Shown here one piece after another: positions 16,868-25,939 of a stretch of 64,000 nt of DNA. The notes below the pieces were generated by a model that was given only the letters and a program-made list of their open reading frames with translations, was not told where the DNA came from and did no database searches. Numbering within the stretch: position 1 is the first letter of the stretch; every line of letters starts with the position of its first letter. This DNA comes from Flavobacterium sp. N3904 (lineage in GTDB: Bacteria > Bacteroidota > Bacteroidia > Flavobacteriales > Flavobacteriaceae), in the NCBI RefSeq assembly GCF_025947305.1, contig NZ_CP110009.1, positions 3,141,501 to 3,205,500 on the forward strand. The letters are read 5' to 3'. A program made the position numbers and the translations under genes.

Positions 16868-19453
16868 ATGTACACGCTTCCTAAAATAGAACGTTTTAAT
16901 CAAGATGTTCTTTCAAAATATCATATATACAATAGTGTTTTTATAACCTTGCCTTTTGATTCCATTGATAATACAGGTGTTTTATTGCCTCTATTTACAG
17001 AAGTTTGCGATTCTGGTTTTAAAAAACAAAAAACACCAAGAGAGATTGTTGATTTTTTTTCAGAGAAATACCTTCACAATGGATCTGAAAAAGATAAAAT
17101 AAATCTAATGTTTCATTTTATTCAATATATAGAACGTCAAATTGTATTATTTGATGCTATCGAAGATGCTGCATTTCCTGTGGTAAATAATATGGAGGGA
17201 AGAGGATCTCTGCGCGATATCAAAGAAAAATCGGATGCTAAAAATAACAAGGAAGAACTAATTGAATTTCTAGAAAATTTTAATGTTCGAACTGTTCTTA
17301 CTGCACATCCCACTCAATTTTATCCAGGAGCAGTTTTAGGGATTATAAATGATTTGACTGAGGCGATTCGCAAAAATAATTTATTGGATATCAAGCAATT
17401 GTTGGCTCAATTGGGTAAAACACCTTTTATTCAAAATGAAAAACCAAATCCGTTTGATGAGGCTGTAAGTTTGATTTGGTATCTCGAAAATGTTTTTTAT
17501 AATACATCTGGGGAAATGGTGCATTATCTTCAAAAAAATGTTTTTGAAGGAGAATCTATCAAAAATCCATTAATCAAACTTGGTTTTTGGCCAGGAGGGG
17601 ATCGTGATGGAAACCCTTTTGTTACGACCGAAATTACATTAAAAGTAGCTGAACGATTGAGAACTTCAATTTTGAAATGCTATTATATTGAAATGAGGAG
17701 TCTGAAAAGAAAGTTAACTTTTTCGGGTGTTGATTTTTTGGTATCAGAATTAGAGCAAAAATTATACAGATCTGTTTTTTATTCTAAAGGTGAAATATTT
17801 ATCACATTAGAAGAATTTAAATTGCAATTAAATAAAATAAAAACAATTGTAATTGAACAACATCAATCTTTATATGTTGATGAAATTGAATCCTTGTTAA
17901 TTCGATTGAATTTATTTGGATTTCATTTTGCATCATTAGACATACGTCAAAACAGTAAAATACACGATGCTGTTTTTAATGATATCTTTTGTTATTATTC
18001 AAAATCAAATTCAAATGTTTTTCCCGAAAATTATTATCAATTATCGGAGAAAGAAAAATTTGAAGTTTTATCAAATATTAAAGGAAATCTTGATTCAAGC
18101 GATTTTGAAAATGAAATGACAAGATCAACAATTGAGTCGATTCAAGCCATTAAAACTATACAGGAGAAAAATGGAGAATTTGGAGCAAACCGTTATATTA
18201 TAAGTAACAATGAAAGCGCCCTAAATGTGATGGAAACCTTTGCATTATTCAAATTAAGTAATTGGGAAAATGCGACAGTTGATATTATTCCGCTTTTTGA
18301 ATCTGTTGACGATTTGCAAGATGCACATAATATAATGGAAAAATTATATACAAATGAGGCCTATGCAAAACATTTGATGAATAGAGGAAATAAGCAAACT
18401 ATAATGCTAGGTTTTTCTGACGGTACAAAAGACGGTGGCTATTTGATGGCAAATTGGAGTATCTATAAAGCAAAAGAAGCGCTGACAGAAATTTCAAGAA
18501 AATATGGAATTCACGCCATTTTCTTCGATGGGCGTGGAGGACCTCCTGCACGTGGTGGTGGAAAAACACATAAATTTTATGCTTCGTTAGGGCCGAAAAT
18601 CGAAAACAATGAAATTCAAATTACGGTTCAGGGACAAACTATCAGTTCCAATTTTGGAACGTTGGATTCTTGTCGCTATAATTTAGAAAACTTGCTAAGT
18701 GCTGGAGTTGCAAATCAAGTTTTCAATAAAGGTCAAAATGAATTGTCGGTTGAAGAAAAAAACATTTTGGATCAAATGGCAGAATTGGGATATAATAAAT
18801 ATTTAAGTTTTAAAAATCATCCCAAATTTATTCCTTATTTAGAACAAATGAGCACCTTGAAATATTATGCCAAAACAAATATAGGCAGCCGTCCTTCAAA
18901 AAGAAGTAAGTCTGAAACTTTGGATTTTGCCGATTTGCGTGCCATTCCTTTTGTAGGTTCATGGAGCCAATTAAAGCAAAATGTTCCTGGATTTTTTGGT
19001 GTGGGTTCCGCTTTAAAACATTTTGAAGATACCAATCAATGGGACAAAGTTCAAGATTTGTATGATGGCTCTTTATTTGTAAAAACACTTTTGGAAAACA
19101 GTATGATGTCGTTGGCAAAATCATTTTTTCCGTTAACGGCTTATATGAGTAAAGATCCAGAATTTGGAGAGTTTTGGCAAATTATTTATAATGAGTTTCT
19201 TGAAACCAAAAGATTATTATTGAAAATTGCAGGTCATACCGAATTGATGGAAAATTACCCGGATGGAAAAGCTTCAATTCAAGTAAGGGAACGTATAGTA
19301 TTGCCTTTGTTAACAATACAACAATATGCTTTGTTGAGAATAAACGAAATTAATAAAGAAGAAAATCCCGATTTGAACTTAATCAAAGTATATGAAAAAA
19401 TTGTAACTCGTTCTTTATTTGGAAATACCAATGCGAGTAGAAATTCAGCATAA
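16868..19453 (+). CDS. ppc: Phosphoenolpyruvate carboxylase
   Basis: The 861-residue enzyme has the PEPC catalytic His147 in LTAHPTQ, the PEP/bicarbonate site GFWPGGDRDGNP, and the glycine-rich GRGGPPARGGG loop. It also has GSRPSKR and the C-terminal end NTNASRNSA, equivalent to the conserved terminus of the family. It carboxylates PEP to oxaloacetate, replenishing the TCA cycle. It is slightly shorter than proteobacterial PEPC (about 880), mainly in the N-terminal half. It is followed by a DinB-family gene after 25 bases, probably in the same transcript. Confidence 0.95.
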   Translation: MYTLPKIERFNQDVLSKYHIYNSVFITLPFDSIDNTGVLLPLFTEVCDSGFKKQKTPREIVDFFSEKYLHNGSEKDKINLMFHFIQYIERQIVLFDAIEDAAFPVVNNMEGRGSLRDIKEKSDAKNNKEELIEFLENFNVRTVLTAHPTQFYPGAVLGIINDLTEAIRKNNLLDIKQLLAQLGKTPFIQNEKPNPFDEAVSLIWYLENVFYNTSGEMVHYLQKNVFEGESIKNPLIKLGFWPGGDRDGNPFVTTEITLKVAERLRTSILKCYYIEMRSLKRKLTFSGVDFLVSELEQKLYRSVFYSKGEIFITLEEFKLQLNKIKTIVIEQHQSLYVDEIESLLIRLNLFGFHFASLDIRQNSKIHDAVFNDIFCYYSKSNSNVFPENYYQLSEKEKFEVLSNIKGNLDSSDFENEMTRSTIESIQAIKTIQEKNGEFGANRYIISNNESALNVMETFALFKLSNWENATVDIIPLFESVDDLQDAHNIMEKLYTNEAYAKHLMNRGNKQTIMLGFSDGTKDGGYLMANWSIYKAKEALTEISRKYGIHAIFFDGRGGPPARGGGKTHKFYASLGPKIENNEIQITVQGQTISSNFGTLDSCRYNLENLLSAGVANQVFNKGQNELSVEEKNILDQMAELGYNKYLSFKNHPKFIPYLEQMSTLKYYAKTNIGSRPSKRSKSETLDFADLRAIPFVGSWSQLKQNVPGFFGVGSALKHFEDTNQWDKVQDLYDGSLFVKTLLENSMMSLAKSFFPLTAYMSKDPEFGEFWQIIYNEFLETKRLLLKIAGHTELMENYPDGKASIQVRERIVLPLLTIQQYALLRINEINKEENPDLNLIKVYEKIVTRSLFGNTNASRNSA

Positions 19454-19478
19454 AAATAATTTTTAAATTCTATAGGTT

Positions 19479-19994
19479 ATGAATTCAAATCAATTGCCAG
19501 TAAATGAATATTCCAATTTCAACGCTACTTATATAAAAGCTCTTGAAAATGTAGAATTATTTGAAGAACTAGAAATTAGTTTGCATGATTTTATAAAATT
19601 TGTCCAAAATATTCCATTGGACAAATTTGATTATAGTTATGCGGAAGGAAAATGGACTATCAAAGAAATCATTCAGCATATTATTGATGCCGAAAGAATT
19701 TTTAGTTATCGTGCACTTCGAATCTCCAGAAATGATAAAACACCATTACCGGGATTTGAAGAAAATGATTATGTTGTCAATACAAATGCAAAAAGCAGAA
19801 GTATTCAAGAATTGCTAACTGAGTTTTCTGCAGTAAGACATTCGAATTTATTGATGTTCAAAAGTTTTTCTGAAGATCAGTTGGCAAGAATTGGAATTGC
19901 ATCCGAACATGAAGTTTCGGTGAGAGCTTTAGGTTTTTTGATTATTGGACATATGAAACATCACCAAAAAGTTTTTGCGGAAAGATATTTGTAA
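19479..19994 (+). CDS. DinB/YfiT-like four-helix-bundle protein
   Basis: The 171-residue protein matches the DinB_2/DUF664 family. It has WTIKEIIQHIIDAERIFSYRAL with the first metal-ligand His and a C-terminal GHMKHHQKVFAERY supplying the other histidines. Members bind a divalent metal and many are thiol-dependent transferases; the substrate is unknown. It follows ppc by 25 bases. Its stop is 1 base from the stop of the converging glycosylase gene. Confidence 0.85.
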   Translation: MNSNQLPVNEYSNFNATYIKALENVELFEELEISLHDFIKFVQNIPLDKFDYSYAEGKWTIKEIIQHIIDAERIFSYRALRISRNDKTPLPGFEENDYVVNTNAKSRSIQELLTEFSAVRHSNLLMFKSFSEDQLARIGIASEHEVSVRALGFLIIGHMKHHQKVFAERYL

Positions 19995-19995
19995 A

Positions 19996-20472
19996 TTACT
20001 CGAAGCAAGTTGACCAAATTTTCAATTTGTTTTCAAAAGACATTGTATTAGCAGGACTAGTCGAAGGCATTACATAATACGTTATGCCTTCGATCTGTCC
20101 AAATTTTTTAGAAAAAAAAGCATGACTTTGTTTTCCATTGAAAATAATTTTGGTAATAGATGGAAATTGTTTGAAAAACATTTCAAAATCATTTTCTTTT
20201 TGATTCTTGATATGAATATCCAAACTTCCTTTTCTTTCACAATTTTCTAAAACATCCCATAACCCAACTTTATGATTTTGAAGAAATTTAATTTTTTCTT
20301 CAAATCTGTCAGGAATTGGCAAAGCATTGAAATACGTATATAAAATTTTCCAAAAATGGTTTCTGGGATGTGCGTAATATTCCTGTTTGGTCAGAGACTG
20401 TACACCAGGCATGGTTCCCAAAATCAAAATTTCGGTTTTTGAATTTACAAAGTGTGGAAATGAGTATATCAT
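19996..20472 (-). CDS. DNA-deoxyinosine (hypoxanthine) glycosylase, uracil-DNA glycosylase superfamily family 6
   Basis: The 158-residue protein has the family 6 UDG motif ILGTMPGVQSLTKQEYYAHPRNHFW at residues 16-40, of which GTMPG and YYAHPRN are diagnostic. The C-terminal loop is MPSTSPAN. The family removes hypoxanthine arising from adenine deamination. Its start lies 5 bases downstream of the recQ stop, so the two repair genes form an operon. Confidence 0.85.
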   Translation of the reverse strand: MIYSFPHFVNSKTEILILGTMPGVQSLTKQEYYAHPRNHFWKILYTYFNALPIPDRFEEKIKFLQNHKVGLWDVLENCERKGSLDIHIKNQKENDFEMFFKQFPSITKIIFNGKQSHAFFSKKFGQIEGITYYVMPSTSPANTMSFENKLKIWSTCFE

Positions 20473-20477
20473 TTGAA

Positions 20478-22589
20478 TTAAAGACTAATAGTTTCCTTTT
20501 CTAGAACAGCCAAGCCAATTCTAATTTTATCATAAGGAATCTGCTCTTCAAAGAATTCAAAGTAGGGCTTTAACGCATTTGGAGATTCTAATTTAATTTT
20601 AGCTTCCGCAATTTTTGAAATTTCTACTTCTGTTATATAAATACTCAAATCGATAGGATGCCCATCAAGATATAATTTTGCCAAATGTGATGTGATAGTT
20701 GTTACTCCCAATTTTCTTTTTATTGCAATTTCTTCAACGGACATTCCACTTTGAAATAATTCCAATGTTTCTTTATAAGTACTGCCTTCCTTTTTTTTAC
20801 GAACCGTTTTGTTTTTTTGAAAATCAATAATGGCTTTTATAAAGGTATCTCCATATTTTTCAAGCTTGGTTTTTCCAACTCCATCTATGGCAAGAAATTC
20901 ATCATCGCTCATCGGTCTTTGAATTTCCATTTGTTTTAAAGTGGCATCATTAAAAATAATATAGGCAGGAACCTCTTCTTCTTTTGCAATTTCTGAACGC
21001 AGTTTTCTGAGAACTTCAAAAAGGGAATTAATTGTTTTTTTACTTTCGCGTTCTGTAATTTCTGATTTTTCTTTGTTTATTTTTTGAACTGTTGTTAATT
21101 GTACTTTTTCACCTTCAAACAAGACTTTCTTTGCGAATGGAGTCAATTTAATTTTGTTTTGCTGATGAAAAGCAATTTCACAATACCCTAAATTAATAAG
21201 TTGAATGATGTATTGGTTCCAATCATACCATGATATTTCGGAACCAACATTATACGTTTTTAAATTTTGATATCCTTTGTCATAAATAGAAGCATTTTTT
21301 GAACCTCTCAAAAAGTCAACAATTACTGGCAATGCTTCCGATTCCTGCAAACGCATTACTGCTGACAATGCTTTTTGAGCAATAATAGTTCCATCAAAAA
21401 AAGCGGGAGGGTTTTTGCAAATATCACAATTGCCGCAATTTTCTGAAACCAATTCCCCAAAATAAGAAAGCAATATTTTTCTGCGACAACTCAATGCATC
21501 GGCATATTGCTTCATTCTTTCCAATTTTGCCAGTTGCACTTCGGCATTCAAACCTTCGGAAGCAAATTTTTGCAACTGAATCATATCACCATAACTTTCA
21601 AACAAAACCGTTTCCGATGGCATACCATCACGACCAGCCCGACCAATTTCTTGATAATAGCCTTCTATATTTTTTGGCAGATTATAATGAATCACCCATC
21701 TTACATTCGATTTATCGATTCCCATTCCAAAAGCAATAGTCGCGCAAACCACTTGACATTCGTCATTTATAAATTCATCTTGAGTTTTGGAACGTATTTT
21801 ATTGTCCAAACCAGCATGATAAGCTTTGGCTTTAATACCAATTTTCCGCAATTTTTCTGCCAATTCTTCAGTAGTCTTTCGACTTAAACAATAAACAATA
21901 CCCGATTCATTTGGTTTGTATTTTATAAAATCTATAATTTGTTTTACTCTATCCAAAGCGGGTCGTACTTCTAGACTTAAATTTTTTCTGTCAAATGAAG
22001 CTACGAATATCTTAGGATTTACCAAATTTAATTGATTGGTAATATCTGTACGCGTTGCTTTATCGGCAGTTGCGGTCAATGCGAGGATTGGAGTAGAAGG
22101 GAAGCGGTTTTTGAGATATCCCAAATTGGTATAAGCCGGTCGGAAGTCATGGCCCCAAGACGAAATGCAATGGGCTTCATCAATAGCAATAAGACTTATA
22201 GTGATTTGAGAAAAAACATTTTCAAGATAAGCTAAACTTTCTGGAGCAACATAAACCAGTTTGACTTTATTGTCTTTCAGATTTTGAATATGGTGTTGCT
22301 GTTCATCATTTGATTGGCTGCTATTAATAAAGCAGGCCGCTATTCCATTGGCTTTCAAGCTGTCTACTTGATCTTTCATCAAGGCAATTAGTGGAGAAAT
22401 AACAATCGTAATTCCAGTTAAGATTAAGGCGGGTAGTTGAAAACAAATTGATTTTCCTCCTCCAGTAGGCATAATCGCCAGGGTGTCTTTTCCCGAAAGA
22501 ATACAATTGATAATATCTTCTTGATTGGGTCTGAATTTTTCAAACCCGAAATTTTCTTTGAGTTTGGCGTGTAGAATTTTTGTTGTCAT
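20478..22589 (-). CDS. recQ: ATP-dependent DNA helicase RecQ
   Basis: The 703-residue protein has an SF2 core with MPTGGGKSICFQLPA (Walker A), LIAIDEAHCISSWGHDFRP (DEAH box plus RecQ aromatic loop) and QEIGRAGRDG (motif VI). A zinc-binding region with four Cys (CRRKIL...ENCGNCDICK, residues ~365-395) follows. Then come the RQC winged helix, an HRDC domain around 520-590 and a C-terminal HTH (GMSVEEIAIKRKLG). It is the full bacterial RecQ plan plus the RecQ-associated HTH. It unwinds DNA 3' to 5' in recombination repair. It is first in an operon with the deoxyinosine glycosylase gene. Confidence 0.95.
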   Translation of the reverse strand: MTTKILHAKLKENFGFEKFRPNQEDIINCILSGKDTLAIMPTGGGKSICFQLPALILTGITIVISPLIALMKDQVDSLKANGIAACFINSSQSNDEQQHHIQNLKDNKVKLVYVAPESLAYLENVFSQITISLIAIDEAHCISSWGHDFRPAYTNLGYLKNRFPSTPILALTATADKATRTDITNQLNLVNPKIFVASFDRKNLSLEVRPALDRVKQIIDFIKYKPNESGIVYCLSRKTTEELAEKLRKIGIKAKAYHAGLDNKIRSKTQDEFINDECQVVCATIAFGMGIDKSNVRWVIHYNLPKNIEGYYQEIGRAGRDGMPSETVLFESYGDMIQLQKFASEGLNAEVQLAKLERMKQYADALSCRRKILLSYFGELVSENCGNCDICKNPPAFFDGTIIAQKALSAVMRLQESEALPVIVDFLRGSKNASIYDKGYQNLKTYNVGSEISWYDWNQYIIQLINLGYCEIAFHQQNKIKLTPFAKKVLFEGEKVQLTTVQKINKEKSEITERESKKTINSLFEVLRKLRSEIAKEEEVPAYIIFNDATLKQMEIQRPMSDDEFLAIDGVGKTKLEKYGDTFIKAIIDFQKNKTVRKKKEGSTYKETLELFQSGMSVEEIAIKRKLGVTTITSHLAKLYLDGHPIDLSIYITEVEISKIAEAKIKLESPNALKPYFEFFEEQIPYDKIRIGLAVLEKETISL

Positions 22590-22626
22590 TTTGGCGTATA
22601 TTTTTTAGTACATAAATCTAATAAAA

Positions 22627-22652
22627 AAAGGAACTCAAAATAGAGTTCCTTT
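22627..22652 (-). terminator. Terminator of the acidic-tail protein gene
   Basis: A 10-bp stem (AAAGGAACTC/GAGTTCCTTT) with a 6-base loop lies 22 bases after the stop of the minus-strand gene. It is followed, in that direction, by more T. Confidence 0.8.
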
Positions 22653-22674
22653 ATATTTTTTAGAAAATTACAAA

Positions 22675-23076
22675 TTAATCTTCATCATCTTCATCGTCGT
22701 CTTCGTCTGCAATATCTTTATCATCAGCATCTTCATCGTCATCATCTCCATCAACATCTGGTTTGTCTAGATTGTCATCATCGTCATCGTCATCATCATC
22801 GTCTTCAACATCCAATTCAAGTCCGCTGATTGGTTCAACCACATCATCGATTTCATCATCCTCATCAAAATTTCCAATTCTGTCAGCCAATTTAGTACTT
22901 ACTTTTACTAGATATATAGTGTCTTCTGTCCGAACTTCAACAGCTTCTATTAATTCATTTTTGGCATTTCTAAAGCGTATGATGTCTGAATCATCATATC
23001 CATCAGGGAATTTTTCGACCAAAAGGTTTAAAATTTCGTTGGTCAGTTTTGCGTAATCAACAATTACTCTTTTCAT
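22675..23076 (-). CDS. Small protein with a highly acidic low-complexity tail
   Basis: The 133-residue protein has an ordered N-terminal half (residues 1-70), starting MKRVIVDYAKLTNEILNLL and containing beta-like EAVEVRTEDTIYLVKV. The tail, from about residue 73, is almost entirely Asp and Glu. The tail is encoded by GAT/GAC/GAA triplet repeats, which are prone to length change by slippage. Such proteins are frequent in flavobacteria and lack a known function; a DNA- or nucleoprotein-mimic or chaperone role is only a guess. The gene is 97 bases downstream of the deoxyhypusine-synthase-like gene and ends in its own terminator. Confidence 0.75.
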   Translation of the reverse strand: MKRVIVDYAKLTNEILNLLVEKFPDGYDDSDIIRFRNAKNELIEAVEVRTEDTIYLVKVSTKLADRIGNFDEDDEIDDVVEPISGLELDVEDDDDDDDDDDNLDKPDVDGDDDDEDADDKDIADEDDDEDDED

Positions 23077-23172
23077 ATGTAAATAATATTGTTTTTATTG
23101 GAATATGTAATTCGCATATCTTCATTGGTGTTTGCGACCAATTTTCGGTTATGCTCATTTCATAAATAACTT

Positions 23173-24144
23173 TTATAAATCTAACAAATAAGCAAAAATT
23201 AATGGAGCTACAATTGTAGCATCAGACTCAATTATAAATTTTGGAGTTTTTATATCTAGCTTACCCCAGGTAATTTTTTCGTTTGGAACAGCTCCAGAAT
23301 AGGAACCATAACTGGTTGTAGAATCTGAAATTTGACAGAAATAACTCCAAAAAGGAATGTCGTGCATTTCCATATCTTGGTATAACATTGGTACAACACA
23401 AATTGGAAAATCACCAGCAATTCCTCCGCCAATTTGGAAAAATCCAACACCATTTTGGCTATTTTTTGGATACCAGTCAGATAAGTAAACCATATATTCT
23501 ATACCCGATTTCATGGTTGAAGCTTTTAATTCCCCTTTTATAACATAGGATGCAAAAATGTTTCCCATGGTACTATCTTCCCATCCTGGTACAATAATTG
23601 GTAAATTTTTCTCGGCAGCTGCATACATCCAACTGTCTTTTAAGTCAATTTCATAATATTCTTCCAGAACGCCTGAAAGTAACATTTTGTACATGAATTC
23701 ATGAGGAAAATATCGTTCTCCTTTATCATCTGCATCTTTCCAAATTTTGTAAATGTGTTTTTGTAAACGACGAAATGCTTCATGCTCAGGTATACAAGTG
23801 TCAGTAACACGATTTAATCCTCTTTCCAATAGGTCCCATTCGTCTTGAGGAGTCAAATCACGATAATTTGGAACTCTTTCGTAATGAGAATGTGCCACTA
23901 AATTCATGATATCTTCTTCAAGATTGGCTCCTGTACAAGATATGATTTGAACTTTGTCCTGACGAATTATTTCGGCAAAAATCTTTCCAATTTCAGCGGT
24001 ACTCATTGCACCGGCCATACTTACCATCATTTTTGCACCATTGGCTAACTGCTGTTCATATGCTTTTGCAGCATCAACTAAGGATGCAGAATTGAAATGC
24101 AAATAATGCTTTTCAATAAACTGACTGATTGGTCCTTTACTCAT
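23173..24144 (-). CDS. Deoxyhypusine synthase family protein
   Basis: The 323-residue protein belongs to the deoxyhypusine synthase fold: NAD-binding SMAGAMSTAEIG, SCTGANLEEDIMNLV, FQIGGGIAGDFPI, and the catalytic-lysine region around Lys295 (ITWGKLDI). Eukaryotic DHS transfers an aminobutyl group from spermidine to a lysine of eIF5A, a substrate bacteria lack. Some bacterial relatives make homospermidine. The arginine decarboxylase gene 101 bases upstream supports a polyamine role. The exact product is not known from sequence. Cytoplasmic. Confidence 0.88.
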   Translation of the reverse strand: MSKGPISQFIEKHYLHFNSASLVDAAKAYEQQLANGAKMMVSMAGAMSTAEIGKIFAEIIRQDKVQIISCTGANLEEDIMNLVAHSHYERVPNYRDLTPQDEWDLLERGLNRVTDTCIPEHEAFRRLQKHIYKIWKDADDKGERYFPHEFMYKMLLSGVLEEYYEIDLKDSWMYAAAEKNLPIIVPGWEDSTMGNIFASYVIKGELKASTMKSGIEYMVYLSDWYPKNSQNGVGFFQIGGGIAGDFPICVVPMLYQDMEMHDIPFWSYFCQISDSTTSYGSYSGAVPNEKITWGKLDIKTPKFIIESDATIVAPLIFAYLLDL

Positions 24145-24245
24145 TTTTCTTTTCTTTTTTTTTATTTATTATTTAAAAGGTAATTGAGATTTGGATTTAC
24201 AAATAAAAGAAATTTATAAATATCAAAATCGTAAAACACAATTAT

Positions 24246-25649
24246 TTATTGTTTTTTATTATAACCTAATATTTTTAGTACATCCTCTGCTGTTTGTTGC
24301 TCAGAGAAAACTTCTGTTGCTAGAATACCATTTTCATCCCTGTCTATCAGAATATGTTTTGGTTCTGGGATTAAACAGTGATGCAAACCACCGTAACCAC
24401 CTATGGTTTCTTGATACGCACCAGTATTAAAAAATCCTATATACAAAGGTTTTTCCTTATTGTATTTTGGCAAATATATGGCATTCATGTTTTGCTCTGA
24501 GTTGTAGTAATCATCACTATCACAAGTCATTCCACCTAGTAAAACCCTTTCATAAGTATCGTTCCATCGGTTGATAGCCAACATGATAAAACGTTTATTG
24601 ATTGCCCAAGTATCTGGTAATGTAGTTATAAAAGAGGAATCAATCATATTCCATTTTTCCCTGTCGTTTTGCTGTTTTTGATACAAGATTTGATAAATAG
24701 CTCCACCGCTTTCCCCAACCGTGAATGAACCAAATTCGGTAAAAATATTAGGAACATCTACTTCGGCTTCATCGCAAGCGATCTTTATTTGATTGATAAT
24801 TTCGTCAATCATATACTGGTAATCGTATTCAAATGCTAATGAGTTTTTTATAGGAAAACCTCCTCCAATATTTAACCCGTCTAAGCTCGGGCATTCCTTT
24901 TTTAAAGCAACATACACTTTGATACATTTTACAAGTTCGTTCCAATAATAAGCATTGTCATTGATACCTGTATTGATAAAAAAGTGCAACATTTTAAGTT
25001 CCAGTTTTTTATTTTCTTTGATTTCTTTTTTATAAAAAGGAACTATATTTTTATACCCAATTCCCAATCTTGAAGTATAAAACTCAAATTTTGGTTCTTC
25101 TTCTGCTGCAATTCGAATTCCTATTTTGAATTTTCCTTTAATTTGGGATTGCAGCAAATCTAATTCCTCATAATTATCAATTATAGGAATTGTGTTTTTG
25201 TGACCGTTGTTGACTAGTCTTGCGATATTATCAATGTATTGATCTCTTTTGAAGCCATTACATATTATATAGGTGCTTTTATTTATTTTACCTTTATCCA
25301 ATAAATTTTCAACAATATTAATGTCAAAAGCAGAGGAGGTTTCGATATGAATGTTATTCTTGAAAGCTTCATTCATAATGTATTCAAAATGAGAGCTTTT
25401 GGTACAATAACAATAATAATATTTAGCCTCATATTTGTTCTTTTCCATCGATTTACGAAACCAACTTTTGGCTTTGCTGATGTTATTAGAAATTTGTGGC
25501 AAATAGGTAAATTTTAATGGTGTACCATAAGTTTCTACCAATTTCATCAAATCAATATTATGAAAGTGAAGGTTGTCTTTGTTTAATTTAAACTCTTCTT
25601 GAGGGAAATAATAGGTTTGATTTATTAAATCGGAATATTTTGTATTCAT
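24246..25649 (-). CDS. Fold-III PLP-dependent arginine decarboxylase (Bacteroidota type)
   Basis: The 467-residue enzyme has the alanine-racemase-type barrel with PLP lysine Lys84 (CYCTKSSHF) and the phosphate-binding GLNIGGGFPI. FTEFGSFTVGESG provides the substrate Glu, and MTCDSDDYY is the Cys/Asp motif of basic amino acid decarboxylases. It is shorter than proteobacterial SpeA (about 630-660). It should convert arginine to agmatine, the first step toward putrescine and spermidine. No agmatinase gene lies next to it here, although the deoxyhypusine-synthase-like gene does. A 59-codon Arg-rich ORF ends 53 bases before its start. Confidence 0.88.
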   Translation of the reverse strand: MNTKYSDLINQTYYFPQEEFKLNKDNLHFHNIDLMKLVETYGTPLKFTYLPQISNNISKAKSWFRKSMEKNKYEAKYYYCYCTKSSHFEYIMNEAFKNNIHIETSSAFDINIVENLLDKGKINKSTYIICNGFKRDQYIDNIARLVNNGHKNTIPIIDNYEELDLLQSQIKGKFKIGIRIAAEEEPKFEFYTSRLGIGYKNIVPFYKKEIKENKKLELKMLHFFINTGINDNAYYWNELVKCIKVYVALKKECPSLDGLNIGGGFPIKNSLAFEYDYQYMIDEIINQIKIACDEAEVDVPNIFTEFGSFTVGESGGAIYQILYQKQQNDREKWNMIDSSFITTLPDTWAINKRFIMLAINRWNDTYERVLLGGMTCDSDDYYNSEQNMNAIYLPKYNKEKPLYIGFFNTGAYQETIGGYGGLHHCLIPEPKHILIDRDENGILATEVFSEQQTAEDVLKILGYNKKQ

Positions 25650-25702
25650 CTGTAAATTTGTATTTTATATTAATTATATCTTGAAATAGAATTAATATAA
25701 AT

Positions 25703-25882
25703 TCAAACCCTAATGTTTGCATAGATAATTTGTAGCTTATCGTAGTCTGCCCTGAAATATTGAAAAACGTCAAAACTAAAGTTTCCTTTAATACCATAAA
25801 AACGCTTCAACAATCTTAAAAAAGATCTATTGTTGCGATTTCTTTTGGCTGAGAAAATTTTATTATTTTGATTTTTATTCAT
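25703..25882 (-). CDS. 59-residue basic small ORF upstream of arginine decarboxylase
   Basis: This ORF runs from ATG at 25882 to TGA at 25703 and encodes a basic peptide starting MNKNQNNKIFSAKRNRNNR, with seven Arg and several aromatic residues. It is preceded by a full Bacteroidota promoter on the minus strand: TTG, 21 bases, then TACATTTG, ending 9 bases before the ATG. That makes it the likely first gene of the arginine decarboxylase transcript. I do not recognise the peptide. It may be a small regulatory protein or an Arg-sensing leader. A 7-bp inverted repeat (CAACAAT/ATTGTTG, about 25809-25838) lies within it. Confidence 0.55.
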   Translation of the reverse strand: MNKNQNNKIFSAKRNRNNRSFLRLLKRFYGIKGNFSFDVFQYFRADYDKLQIIYANIRV

Positions 25883-25884
25883 TG

Positions 25885-25916
25885 GAGCAAATGTAAAAAA
25901 TAATATATACGTAAAG
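25885..25916 (-). promoter_or_regulatory. Promoter for the 59-codon ORF and arginine decarboxylase operon
   Basis: On the minus strand TTG, a 21-base spacer and TACATTTG form an exact consensus promoter just upstream of ATG 25882. The short leader implies the small ORF, not the decarboxylase, is the first translated unit. Confidence 0.65.
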
Positions 25917-25939
25917 CAATGCTTTTTATTAAAAAAAAA

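Noticed and set aside
22763..23056. Serine-rich 97-codon plus-strand frame
   Set aside because: It is the antisense of the GAT/GAC repeats of the acidic-tail gene; TCATCG repeats give an artefactual Ser-rich frame.
25588..25797. A 69-codon minus-strand frame overlapping the arginine decarboxylase start
   Set aside because: It overlaps the real decarboxylase start and the more convincing 59-codon ORF, which has its own promoter; its codon use is unlike coding sequence here.
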